Positions 21,801-32,789 of a DNA stretch of 64,000 nt are shown here, one piece after another. The notes beneath the pieces are model-generated. The model was not told the origin of the DNA, did no database searches, and saw only the letters and a program-made list of their open reading frames with translations. This stretch comes from Notospermus geniculatus (Eukaryota; Nemertea; Pilidiophora; Heteronemertea; Lineidae): NCBI GenBank assembly GCA_002633025.1, contig NMRB01002434.1, forward strand, positions 35,448 to 99,447, given 5' to 3'. The position numbers and the translations under genes are program-made. Positions within the stretch are counted from its first letter, which is position 1. The number at the start of each line of letters is the position of its first letter.

Positions 21801-24800
21801 CTCCGTAACACTATGAAACGTACGCCCGCCCCACGTGACCTATAGGATGTTTGGTCTGCTCATCATAATCTTTCAATTCAGAATGTAAACAACACAATCT
21901 TACCTCATCCTTTTTCTTCTTCTTGTCTTTCTTTTTCTTCGACTTCTCATCCTCGCTGTCAGAATCCTTATCTTTCTTTTTCGACTTCTTCTTACTCTTC
22001 TTCTTCGAGTCATTACCATCATCACTCTCAGAATCAGAATCATTATGCCGTGACCTTCGATCATCGTGACGTGACCTTGGCCTTCTATTAAGGTCATCTT
22101 CTGACCTCATTTTCTTTTTCATCGATTTCCGTAGTTTCCGTCGGTATTCTCCATCTGAATCAGTCTCATCCTCACTATCATTCTCGCTCTCACTATCACT
22201 GTACTTATCCTTCTTTTTCTTGTCTTTTTTGTCCTTTTTCTTGCCTTTTCCCTTCTTTCCATCATCACTATCGCTGTCGTCCTTCTTTTTCTTATCTTTC
22301 TTCTTATCCTTTTTATCCTTTTTACCTTTTTTCTTTTTCTTGTCATCATCACTATCACTCTCACTATCATATTTACTTTTCCGTTTACTTTTTCTGTCTT
22401 TTCTCCTCCTCCTATCGCCATCACTATCACTGTCACTGTGTAGACTCTTCTTCCGTTCCCGCCGTCGTCTCCTCTCCTTCTCATCCTCAGAATCACTATA
22501 GCAACCATCACGGCTTCTCTCTCGCCACCGCCGCATGGTGGCGTCGTTGGCGCTCTTTGGTCTCGGCATATCCCGTCCTCGTCGTAGGCCATCATCATGA
22601 TCCCTGTATTGAATGAGTCTTAACCCCCCTCCACTCCGGCCCTCTTGCTCCCCCACAACAAACAACCCATCACCAGCACCATCGTCCTTGACATCAAGAT
22701 AATCCAGTTTGAAGTCATCCTCGTTCCCATGCATCCAGCTGTTTTTCTCAGCCGGCTTCATCGTAACCTCGTCCTCCTCGACACGCCTCTCCCGCCATTT
22801 TTGAAAGAACGACTGTCGTGCTGTGACGTCACCGTCGGCACTTTCAACTCTCTCACTTCTCCGTTTATCCCTGGTCCTGGAAGACCCCCCGCGATTTTCA
22901 TCATCACTTTCACTATCTGATCGCCTACTTCTTCCACTTTTTGGCCTATCCCTCCTCTCCCTCTTCCTGCGTTCATCGTCATCACTATCTGCGTCATAGT
23001 CCCTACTCTTGCGTCTATTCTTTTTATCCTTATCCTTCTTTTTGTGTTTGTCGTCATCACTATCTGAGGAGTCACTATCATTATGTTTACTTTTTCTTTT
23101 GTCCTTTTTATCCTTATCCTTCTTTTTATCCTTGTCCTTTTTATCCTTATCCTTCTTTTTATCCTTATTCTTCTTTTTGTGTGAGTCGTCATCACTATCT
23201 GAGGAATCACTATCATCGTGTTTACTTTTTCTTTTGTCTTTCTTTTTATCCTTGTCCTTCTTTTTATCCTTATCTCTCTTTTTATCCTTATCCTTCTTTT
23301 TGTGTTTGTCGTCATCACTATCTGAGGAGTCACTATCATCATGTTTACTTTTCCGTTTATCCTTCTTTTTATCCTTATCCTTTTTCTTATCCTTATCATC
23401 ATCGCTATCTGAGGAGTCACTATCATTATGTTTACCTTTACGTTTTCCCTTTTTGTCCTTCTTTTTATCCTTATCCTTCTTTTTATCCTTATCGTTCTTT
23501 TTTGACTTTTCGTCCTCACTATCTGTGTCACTGTCGTTGTGCCTTCGTTTTTCTTTCTTCTCTGTCTTATCCTTTCTCTTCCGTGATTTGCTCGAGTCAC
23601 CATCCGACTCGCTCCCGGAGCCATTCCTCCCAGAACGTCCTGATCGGTTCGATCGTGATTTCGATGTTTCTGAGGCATTGTCCCGTTTATCAGTGATGGC
23701 CCAGGAAACATCCCCTGCTGCAGCGGCTGACGATGGATGAAGAGTCTTAGATTGAGTACGTGGTGAGGGTTTTGGCGACGGTTTCTTGGCACTGATATCA
23801 GTTGTGCGCATTGTCACTGTAGGTATCGGAAGCTGGTCTGCTTCGATTGCACCAGGGATACAATCATCGTCACTTTTCTCATTCTTGGATCCACCATTCC
23901 CAAGGTCAAGCTCCTCAAGGCCGTCAAGGTCACACTCATCGAGAGTCAGGTCACCATGGTTCGGAGCTTGCTGCATTTGGGCATGCGTAGTAACCGGTTG
24001 TTTATATCTCGATGTCTGACCAACTCCAGTCGCTGTTGTTGTCATTGTCATCGGTTTCTTAAACTCCACTTGCGGTTCGGGCTCTTCCTCTACGAGAGGA
24101 ACACTGGGCGTTATGATGAGTCGGCCGCTTGGATCTTCTACAATACGATTCATCATGTTACCAAGGCCGTGTAGACTGGAGCGCTTCCTTTCGTCAACCC
24201 TCGAAGTTAGAATCTCAGACTCGGTCGCCAGTTCATCGTCACTGACGTCACCATTCTGTCCACCATGATATCTATAATCCTCCTCCTCCTCCTCCTCCTC
24301 GCTCTCCGACTCCTCACTTTCACTCTCCTCCCGTTTCTTCCTATCTTTATCCTTCTTCTTTCCATCCTTTCCTTTCTTCTTTGATTCCTTCTCATCCTTT
24401 TTCTTCTTCTTCGACTTTGACTTCTTCCCTTCATCCTCGTCACTCTCATCAGAATCATCACTCTCATCCTTTTTACCTTTTCCTTTCTTCTTATCTTTCC
24501 CTTTCTTTTCTTTTTCTTTCTTCTTTTCTTTCTCTTTTTCCTTCTTTTCCTTCTCTTTTTCCTTCTTATCCTTATCTTTTTCCTTCTTATCCTTGTCTTT
24601 CTTGTCCTTATCCTTCTTATCCTTGTCCTTCTTATTCTTATCCTTATCCTTATCTTTCCCTTTCTTCCCTTTCACCTCCTCCTCTTCCTCCTCCTCCGCC
24701 TCTTCCTCACCATTCCCATCCTTCTTATTCTTCTTCCACTTCGACATCTTCGATTTCTTCTTCCCCTTCGTGTTCAGACTAAACGTACTGGCTTCAATAT

Positions 24801-25932
24801 CAGCCTCGTCCCCATCATCGATGTCCCTGTAGGACGAGGATTCCTGGTCTTTCGACCTTAGACTCGCCAGGCTCCCATTCATGTGCCCGTTTTCTGACTT
24901 CTTACCGTTCTTCTTCTTCTTATCCTTATCCTTGTCCTTGCCTTTATCCTTGTCCTTGCCTTTATCCTTCTCTTTGTCCTTATCCTTGCCTTTATCCTTA
25001 TCTTTGCCTTTATCCGTATCCTTATCTTTATCCTTGCCTTTGTCTTTATCCTTTTCTTTCTTTTTACTAAATCGAGAGGATTTGCCTTTCTTTTCCTTCT
25101 CAGGTGTCTCGTCCACCTCGGATTCCACCTCGGACTCGTTGCCCTAACGCGAAAGAGAAAACAGGCTCCAATAAGGCAAAGTTAACACGTCATTCTCTGG
25201 TAGCCAGGTGTAAAGTGCTACAGGTCCCGTTTTATCGGTGTTTCACCTCATGGGGTCCACTGCGAAACGAGATTGACAGATTTTCCTGTGTTCCCCGAGA
25301 GAAAAGTTCTTTTTGCCTATGAAAACAGTGGCTTATGGGGGAACAAGAGAGAATTTCACCGGCTTTCGGAACGACTTGACACCACAACCTTCATTTCATG
25401 TGAATCTAGGCCAACAAGACGGGGAAAATTTCAAACTAACCGTGTTCATCTGAATAAACTCCACTCACGTTTGACTAAGGTATAGCTAGAAGTAACGGGT
25501 CAACGCATGCATGCCTTTATTGAGAATAAGTTTGTGAGCATTCAGAAATAGATTTTCATTCAAATATTGACGGGTTTGTTGTTCAATAAAAACGCAACAT
25601 GCTTCAACGAGCGAAATCGCCATTGTCATGCGTGGATTTGAAAACCTAGCGAGAGTAGGCCTAAGTACTTTTATACAGCCGCTGGCACAATCTCATCAAC
25701 ACTTTTAAATGGATTACAATGTTTTGATAACGCTTTAATCATGCCCAGAGTCAAATGAGTCGCAAACGTAAGACTCTATCGGGACGTAGCTAAACGTCTC
25801 TGTCCTCACCTTGTCCTCCTCCTCCTCTTCCTCCTCTGAGCTGGCGTCTTGGTCAATCGAGATGGCGCACACCGTGCCGTCTTCCTTCGACACTTGATGC
25901 CCCATTCTCTCATTCCGCTTTATGCGAGTCAT
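18833..25932 (-). CDS. STYXL1: STYXL1-like rhodanese/dual-specificity phosphatase with giant Lys/Asp/Ser-rich N-terminal region
   Basis: Four exons join in phase: 25932-25810, 25143-21904, 20260-20227, 19956-18833 (4,521 nt, 1,506 aa). An acceptor at about 25957 suggests the 5' UTR is also spliced. Residues 1-41 end in an acidic run. Residues 42-1121 are one huge exon of low complexity: KDKDKGK blocks, several near-identical SDSSDSDDD/KDKKKDKRKSKH units (about 23040-23460) and DSDSE tracts that look like CK2 sites. Residues about 1212-1330 are a rhodanese-like domain lacking its catalytic Cys. Residues about 1346-1500 are a DSP domain with HCHHGVTRS (Cys1432) and Asp1400 32 residues before it, the usual general-acid spacing. 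Matches to human STYXL1 include LLDTRPREEYDACHI, IIEGGF and FLYLGSAKQA. Human STYXL1 (about 313 aa) has Ser for the Cys and no such extension. The TAA stop overlaps an AATAAA signal. A separate gene for the Lys-rich exon is possible but the phases argue for one protein. Confidence 0.82.
21659..21804. mobile_element. Short MITE with ~32-bp inverted ends
   Basis: The left arm GGAGGTTCAGAAATCAAACG (21659 onward, to 21690) matches the right arm at 21773-21804 in inverted orientation with two or three mismatches. Total about 146 bp, in the intron between the second and third exons of the STYXL1-like gene. No ORF. Confidence 0.78.
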
Positions 25933-25957
25933 TTCGGTGGTTGGTTATAGACACATC

Positions 25958-28417
25958 TGAAAGTACAGAATGATTGAAAGAATGAAAATCAGAGTGTTTT
26001 ATCCACCAGAGTGATCAAAGCATGTGTGGCAACGAAAAAGGACGGTTTTGAGGTAGTTGGCATTGGCGGGGGTCTAGAGTACACGGGACAGTGATAGTAG
26101 TAGTCTGGCATTCCATGGATGTAGGGTTTTCATCTGGAAGTTAGAAAATGTGTTCTTTATGCCAGATCACATCAGGCGATACCGCTGATCGCCACCGATC
26201 TTCTCGCCAGCCACCGCAGACCTGGCGATATCGGTTTATTGGTGTTGTTTGACAATGGGCGATCATCGCTGGCGAGAAGATTCCATGCATCGGTGTCCAG
26301 CGCACATCTGGCGTCAACAGCCGATTTTGCTCGGCGGCGATCAGATCGCTTGCGACGCCTGGTGTGCTGCTGGGTTTATGGAATCAATCGAAAATGCCAC
26401 CAGACTGTCGTCTGTTCGTAATGTCTCTTGCCCTGAAAACGGAAGATACGGACCCCGGGGTATGGACTCCGTGTAGATGATATTGTAGCAAATCAGAACA
26501 TCGATCGAACTTCTTACTGTTTGTCGTATCGATCTCTGACCTCTCGGTGTGGTGGTAGCCTACATGTAGGCGACGTACGCCGTCTTGGAGACGGTTGTTG
26601 ACAAACACACGCAATGTTTGAAAGATTTATTAGTACATGTAATTGCTTGTTTCTGCTGATGCACTAGTCGACTTCGAAGTCAGCCTGATCAGAGTTCAGC
26701 ACGCAATGTTTCGAAGGCTGTGACCATATGGAGGAGACCGGAGGGGTATCCGACCTGTGGGTCGCACTTTGCATCCATGAGAACGAGGGTATTCGAACCC
26801 GAACTTTCGCTGAAGGTGAAGGCACAGGTGTAACATCTGTCGACTCAGTGTTTCCATATGTCAGTGTTCCTCCTTATTGGTTAGGAAACGCTGGCAGATA
26901 GATCGACGCGTTTCTTTGTGTGTCCCCTATTGTCAAGTCGCAGCTTATTCCGTCAGACATAAGAAAGGGAACACTCACAAATGGGAACACTCAAAAACGT
27001 TACACCTATTTTGCTCGACAGGATGTAAAATTGTCTCCGTGGGCTGGTCACATGATTTAGTGTCTCAGTCATATTACCACGCCCGCGTGTTAAAGTAGAC
27101 ATGTGCGAATAAAACATTGACTTTTCATGAATTCGTGATTAATGGCAGCCATCTAGAAACAATAGCAGGTTGTATCATAGCTCTTGGCTCTGAAATATTG
27201 ATGAATGTGATGTCATGATCCAGGCTCGGATGCGGAGGGAATTTAGTGTCACAATAGATCAACAGTCACCTGGCAAACAGGTGTAACAGTAAAGAGTGTC
27301 CCCTCTAAAAATTGTCCACTTCTATTGTTCAATGACGGATTAAGGTGCATGGGTATAGAAACCAATCGCCAGAGATTAGAATGTAACAATAGGATCTTTT
27401 GTTCCCAGGACAGTTTTTCCTGGGGACATCCTTTCCTGCCATCCCTGGACCTGTTTGAGTTGGACCATGGGTCAGTTCTTGCTGATTTTTGATGTCCCAT
27501 GATCTCGGGAACGTTCATTGTTGTGGGGTGTATAGGTCCTCGGTCATTAAGTGGTCTGACGGCTCTGGCCCATGTCTTCGACTTCGAGATATCTTCCCAT
27601 CGAGGCCATACTTGTACCCTGGGTAGGCCTATCCTAACCATGTCAATCAGACTTCTCTCCAATGTTGACAACTTCGAACCAAATGAAAACAGACTTTAGA
27701 AAGAATTGGTAAATGTAAACAAGCGAATGATGTCATGTCAATCACTTATCGAACCTGCTTGATCGATCGCAAAGAAGTAAACATTGGCAGCGAGAACGTC
27801 ATCGTCATGTTGGTGGGAGAGTGACAAATAAAAAGTCGCGTCATGGCTCGTGGGCCAGCTTTGTCACCCAAAAGTACGTTCATAGAAGTATCAATGAAAA
27901 ACCAAATTCAAAAAAGTTTATGTGTTGAAGACAAAAACGATATATCCTGCTGTGACCGGTGACGTAGACGTCTGAAATTGGTGTCGCCAATGACATGTTT
28001 TTCGTTGGCTGATAAACAAACACGTCGGCGGCGTAGTGAGAGGGGTCGGGTCATAAAAAGCTGGTGCGGGTTCGTCCATGCGCCGTTTTTGCCGTAGGCG
28101 ACCGGAAAAACAGCGGTTCCACACGTAGGGACAATTTTAGACCCCGGGGGTTGGTCCATGGACTTGTATTCGTGGATTGGTTTAGGTCAACGTCTGGTCA
28201 GTCGTGATTGGGCTACCGACGAACCCTGAGAAAGCGAATTTGGGGATTCCGAGTGAACGTGCAGGGATATTTCCAGAGAACACAAGTTTGGGGCATCCTG
28301 AGAAAGTCTCAGAGGACATGTTCTAAGCGCCAGCTCCCTTCGTCACGAGAGTGACCAACCCCTGATTACCTCAGCGATGGATGGTAGGTTATCGGGCGCT
28401 TCTAATCAATACCTCCA
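25958..28417. other. Intergenic DNA upstream of the STYXL1-like gene
   Basis: I see no supported gene in this 2.4-kb stretch. It includes the diverged MITE at 26167-26372 and several ORFs of 60-140 codons without recognisable similarity or convincing splice sites. Promoter elements of the STYXL1-like gene should lie near 25960-26050, but none stands out. Confidence 0.5.
26167..26372. mobile_element. MITE, CAGGCGATA family, copy 2 (diverged)
   Basis: The left end ATCACATCAGGCGATACCGC and the right end GCGACGCCTGGTGTGCTGC are related to the inverted ends at 18443-18743. The interior shares CTGGCGAGAAGATTCCATGC with that copy (inverted there). It is about 205 bp and shorter than the other copy. 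Confidence 0.68.
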
Positions 28418-29394
28418 ATATGTCGCTTCAACGATTTTCCACCTGAACGAAGCTCCGTCCGCTGACCGCCATTGATCATAAACCACGAAGTACAATGTAA
28501 CTATCTCATTAAACGTGCATAAGCAATTAAGATTTGTTTGATGAATAATGAACCGATAGCCGAGTGGAATTCCGTGAAACATCAATAAAATCACAAAACA
28601 AAGCAAATTGACATAAAAATATTCACCTTTTTCAACCACGATATCTACTGATCCGTTCATCGACATTTGCGAAATCCGAGACAAAACCTGCGAGTGTCAA
28701 ATGGACGGCGATGGGCTCGTCGTCTGTTATTCCTTGATTGTAAGGTGGTAGATGGTCCTAGAGTCTGTTATTCCTTGACTTTACCGACGGTAGAGGTGTT
28801 CAAGTCTGTTATTCCTTGATTGTAGGACGGTAGAGGTGTCCTAGAGTCTGTTATATGTCAATTTCTGGTCGTTAGAACAATTAGGATCAATTCTTCATTC
28901 ATCCTTTCTATAAAAGATCAGTGGAAGTGAAATAACAGAAATATATGTGATTGGTCGATATGTCAAGTCGTCTAGTGTCCAGGTATAATTTCGTGTTGAT
29001 CCTTTCATCACCTGAATTCCTCCTCCTCCCCACCAGAGACAGAATAATCTCTTGTCTTCTTTTCGCTTCTATTCTTGGAGATAATCCTATATGGTTTCTC
29101 ACAAACTGGCTGCACTCCTGATAGAATTGATTTCAACCTGTCCTGCTGGTCTTGTCGCTTACATAGTAATGATTGGTTACCTCTGCACGAGGGCAAAATC
29201 AATAGACGACGATAAAACGCAATCAAACGAGGACTGGCGCCAACCACGGTCCTCACCTGGCCAGGTTTACTGGTTTATTGACTCGGGAAGCCGATGGCGA
29301 TAGATTGGTAATTTTACGGTGGCCCATACAGCTCATTGGTGAAAAATTCCGAAGTTCGATTATTTTTCTTGGGGGGTCTGTAAAATCTTTAGAA
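28418..29394. repeat. Tandem segmental duplication, copy 1
   Basis: From ATATGTCGCTT at 28418 this segment is repeated from 29410 at roughly 97% identity over its flanking parts. It contains a short (3-4 unit) version of the minisatellite and candidate exon B1 (29012-29180). It ends in the left arm of the foldback element (ACGGTGGCCCATA at 29316), cut off at an N at 29395. Copy 2 continues with an expanded minisatellite and the whole foldback element. Confidence 0.9.
29012..29180 (-). CDS. Candidate exon B1 (copy 1 of duplicated exon)
   Basis: Homologue of 30477-30642 in the first duplication copy, three bases longer and in frame. It shares the same acceptor and weak donor. If the duplication is real, the gene would have two alternative versions of this exon. 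If it is an assembly artefact, they are alleles. Confidence 0.27.
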
Positions 29395-29409
29395 NGGATC
29401 AATAGGTCC

Positions 29410-30850
29410 GATATGTCGCTTAACGATTTTCCACCTGAACGAAGCTCCGTCCGCTGACCGCCATTGATCATAAACCACGAAGTAACTATCTCATTAAACA
29501 TGCATAGGCAATTAAGATTTGTTTGATGAATAATGAACCGATAGCCGAGTGGAATTCCGTGAAACATCAATAAAATCACAAAACAAAGCAAATTGACACA
29601 AAAATATTCACCTTTTTCAACCACGATATCCACTGATCCGTTCATCGACATTTGCGAAATCCGAGACAAAACCTGCGAGTGTCAAATGGACGGCGATGGG
29701 CTCGTCGTCTGTTATTCCTTGATTGTAAGGTGGTAGATGGTCCTAGAGTCTGTTATTCCTTGATTGTAAGGTGGTAGATGGTGCTAGAGTCTGTTATTCC
29801 TTGATTGTAAGGTGGTAGATGGTCCTAGAGTCTGTTATTCCTTGATTGTAAGGTGGTAGATGGTGCTAGAGTCTGTTATTCCTTGACTTTACCGACGGTA
29901 GAGGTGTTCAAGTCTGTTATTCCTTGATTGTAGGACGGTAGAGGTGTCCTAGAGTCTGTTATTCCTTGATTCTAAGAACTGTAGAGGTGTCCTAGAGCTT
30001 GTTATTCCTTGATTCTAAGGTGGTATGTGTCCTATAGAGTCTGTTATTCCTTGATTTTACCGACGGTAGGTAGAGGTGTCCAAGTGTGTTATTCCTTGAT
30101 TCTAAGAACTGTTTTACAGTAGAGGTGTCCTAGAGTCTGTTATTCCTTGATTCTAAGGTGGTAGATGTATCCTAGTGTCTGTTATTCCTTGACTGTACCG
30201 ACGGTAGAGATGTTCCTGAGGTGTCTGAGTCGGTAACTTCTTGACTGTGATGACAGTTGACGCGTCTCTTTGCCTAATCCCACTTGACTCCAATAATAAC
30301 ACCTGTATTTCGTTGATTTATGTCAATTTCTGGTCGTTAGAACAATTAGGATCAATTCTTCACTCATCCTTTCTATAAAAGATCAGTGGAAGTGAAATAA
30401 CAGAAATATATGTGATTGGTCGATATGTCAAGTCGTCTAGTGTCCAGGTATAATTTCGTGTTGATCCTTTCATCACCTGAATTCCTCCTCCTCCCCACCA
30501 GAGACAGAATAATCTCTTGTCTTCTTTTCGCTTCTATTCTTTGAGATAATCCGATGTTTCTCACAAACTGGCTGCACTCCTGATAGAATTGATTTCAACC
30601 TGTCCTGCTGGTCTTGTCGCTTACATAGTAATGATTGGTTACCTCTCCACGAGGGCAAAATCAATAGACGACGATAAAACGCAATCAAACGAGGACTGGC
30701 GCCAACCGCGGTCCTCACCTGGTCAGGTTTACTGGTTTATTGACTCGGGAAGCCGATGGCGATAGATTTTACGGTGGCCCATAGAGCTCATTGGTGAAAA
30801 ATTCCGAGGTTTGCTCATTTTTCTTGGGGGGTCTGTAAAACCTTTAGAAG
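29410..30850. repeat. Tandem segmental duplication, copy 2, with expanded minisatellite
   Basis: This corresponds to 28418-29394 but is about 450 bp longer because the minisatellite at 29700-30210 has grown to about a dozen units. The unit is about 38-41 bp: GAGTCTGTTATTCCTTGATT then GTAAGGTGGTAGATGGTCCT. An extra CGACGGTAGAGGTGTTCAAG variant alternates with it. The parts on either side of the array match copy 1 almost base for base. Confidence 0.9.
30477..30642 (-). CDS. Candidate exon B2 (copy 2 of duplicated exon)
   Basis: The segment from AGAG|GTAACC to TTCAG|GTGATG encodes CKRQDQQDRLKSILSGVQ and KNRSEKKTRDYSVSGGEEEE. The homologous segment in copy 1 (29012-29180) differs by exactly three bases (Pro-Tyr versus His) plus substitutions and stays open. 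This weakly supports coding on this strand, although the opposite strand is also open there. The donor GTGATG is poor. Function unknown. Confidence 0.28.
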
Positions 30851-31146
30851 TTCTCCCCGCGGTGAAAACATTCCTACCGCGGTGAGAATGTTTCCACCGC
30901 GGTGAAAACGTTTCCACCACGCTGGAAATGTTTTCACTGCGGTGGGAGGTTCTAACCGCGGTGAAAACGTTTCCACCGAGGTGGGAACGTTTTCACCGCG
31001 GTGGAAACATTCTCACCGCGGTGAAAATGATTTTCACCGCGGTGAGAACTTCTAAAGATTTTACAAACCCCCAAGAAAAATGAGCAAACCTCGGGAAAAA
31101 ATTCAAATGCAAATATTTTTCATCAATGAGCTCTATGGGCCACCGT
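30771..31146. mobile_element. Foldback element built of CCGCGG palindromes
   Basis: Outer inverted arms start ACGGTGGCCCATAGAGCTCA and end at the mirror sequence finishing CACCGT at 31146. The arms run inward through GAGGTTTGCTCATTTTTCTT to TTTAGAAGTTCTC, about 80 bp each with an indel. Between them (30849-31055) are about ten units spaced about 20 bp apart, each centred on ACCGCGGT or a one-base variant, separated by GAAAACGTTTCC-like spacers that are themselves inverted. The whole can fold into one long hairpin or a chain of small ones. No ORF. Confidence 0.85.
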
Positions 31147-31439
31147 AGGTGATGATGGACCGCCAGTTTTATGGAACTGAACCATGGTCTGGTCACCTTT
31201 GACACAGGCAAGCGGATGCCGGTACAAATGAATCCAATTCAGCGTCCCTGGTTCCAGAGAACACGGGGCGAGGTCTGTGGCGATTTCGAGGCATGGGGAC
31301 CACGGGATAGGGACAGGCGAATTTGAAGTGTCCCTGGTCCCAGAGAACGGGGCGACGTCTGTGGCGGCTTGGAGACATGGGGACAGGCGAATTTGAAGCG
31401 GGAAAAGAAATTGGAAAGTAGCAACAACTGGTAACTTAC

Positions 31440-31624
31440 GCGGATTCGAGACGATTTGAGGCATGTTGGTGAAGTTGGTCGTACAGTTGAAGGGAACGCG
31501 TCTGACTGGTGTGAAGGCTTCCAAGTAAAATAAATTCTGTTGCTGTTTGTTCTTGGTCAAATTGCACTTCGACAGGGCGATCACGTCGTCGGCGCTAGAC
31601 GCGGCGGTAGGCCTATCATATAGC
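31440..31624 (-). CDS. Candidate exon A of an unidentified gene
   Basis: A 185-nt open segment lies between an acceptor (gtggatcctacag) and a donor (C|GTAAGT). It encodes a stretch with ADDVIALSKCNLTKNKQQQN and FTPVRRVPFNCTTNFTNMPQ. Codon third positions are GC-rich in the first half, unlike the surrounding DNA. Its phase-1 end joins cleanly to candidate exon B at 30642 (C|GT AAC). I do not recognise the protein, and no start or end of the gene was found. It may be a fragment or chance. Confidence 0.3.
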
Positions 31625-32789
31625 CTGTAGGATCCACATGGTGAGATTGGGCCAGTTTTCTTTCGATTGAGGGTATCACATCTCAGATCGGTCTGGGTCA
31701 ATATTCCGTCCAGTTTTCAGATATCCTTGGACTACTTGTAGTTTTGGCCATAAACATCCACGTGTATAGTAGTGGCCTACGTCTTACTCCCTTGGGCTTG
31801 AATTTATCACCAAGACCAAGCGCAGGGCCGTATTTAAAGGGGGCGAGGGGGCAATTGCCCCCCCCTGAGCCAACCAAACAAAAAACGTGATTTTCATGCG
31901 TATTTTGGGCAAAAATACGGCAAAAAGAGGTAGTNACTACTGACTGGGTGACATTCATTACCCCAGTCCAGTACGCTGCACTGTCGTGGACGCGAACGAC
32001 CGCGTATTCATGAAAGTGCTCGAGATGAGCTTTCAGGTGGCGCTATGGATTTGAGTGTTGGAGGAGCTTGAGAAGGGCAAAATTACCAAGGACACAAGTC
32101 AAGAAACGACAGGACTGACAGCTGTCCCATACAGTATTGAGATCTGAAGAAATAAGAATATACATGTAATTAAAAAATTTGGTTCGATCCAACTTCTAGA
32201 TCTACTTACCAAAAAAAGTGATTGTTATGTTACGATATTCCGTAAATTCCTGTGCGTCTCTTGATGAAATCCCATCAAATATGTGGCCTCCACCTTATGA
32301 TAGTCAGAGCAGACGATATGTCAGTGCGTCATCCAGTGTTTGGACGGTAGCTATTGAGAGAGACCGACGACCTAAATCAAAACTATGCTGTCATATTCAT
32401 GGCCCAAAACTAGTCATTCAATTGTGTTCTAATACATTATCATTATAAGCAGTTTGTATATTTATATGTAGGGGAGTTCAGCTGCACTAGTCCCAGCATA
32501 GGCCTATTTAGTCAAAGAAATATATAAATCATGAAATATCATGTGATTTAGCATTGTATTGCCCCGCCCATGGCTATGGAACTTTGAGCTTCTTTATCTT
32601 GTTAAGGCAAAGGTTTCTTTCATCTCGGGAGCAATTGAATTGCTTTTTTTTTACAGAAGCGGTATCGAAAACAAACATGCCGCAGGGAATTTATTTGAGG
32701 AAACCTAATAATTATTAACAGTAATCCAGAAAGCATGTCTTATTGACGATCCCAAAATCTTGACAGAGTTAGACTGATGTGACACCATT

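Noticed and set aside
22941-23740. Two long + strand ORFs (243-251 codons) opposite the Lys-rich exon, rich in Ser, Leu, Phe, Tyr and Pro
   Set aside because: They are the complement of AAG/GAC/AAA-rich codons of the minus-strand exon. Composition is fully explained by the repeat, and there are no independent splice or start signals.
28406-28684. 92-codon minus-strand ORF with MSMNGSVDIVVEK followed by a hydrophobic segment, repeated at about 29253-29669
   Set aside because: Open in both duplication copies, but phase does not match the neighbouring candidate exon, the start is uncertain and no similarity is recognised. Too weak to annotate.
29091-29303. 70-codon + strand ORF with a hydrophobic stretch (possible membrane protein)
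   Set aside because: The start ATG is lost in the duplicate copy, where a 3-bp difference falls in that place. It is opposite a better exon candidate, and neither is certain.
29700-30210. Regularly spaced repeats that might suggest a CRISPR array
   Set aside because: The host is a eukaryote, spacers are themselves repeated and there are no cas genes. It is a minisatellite.
31820-31880. GGGCCGTATTTAAAGGGGGCG and CAATTGCCCCCCCC resembling one end of a MITE
   Set aside because: No matching opposite end was found nearby.
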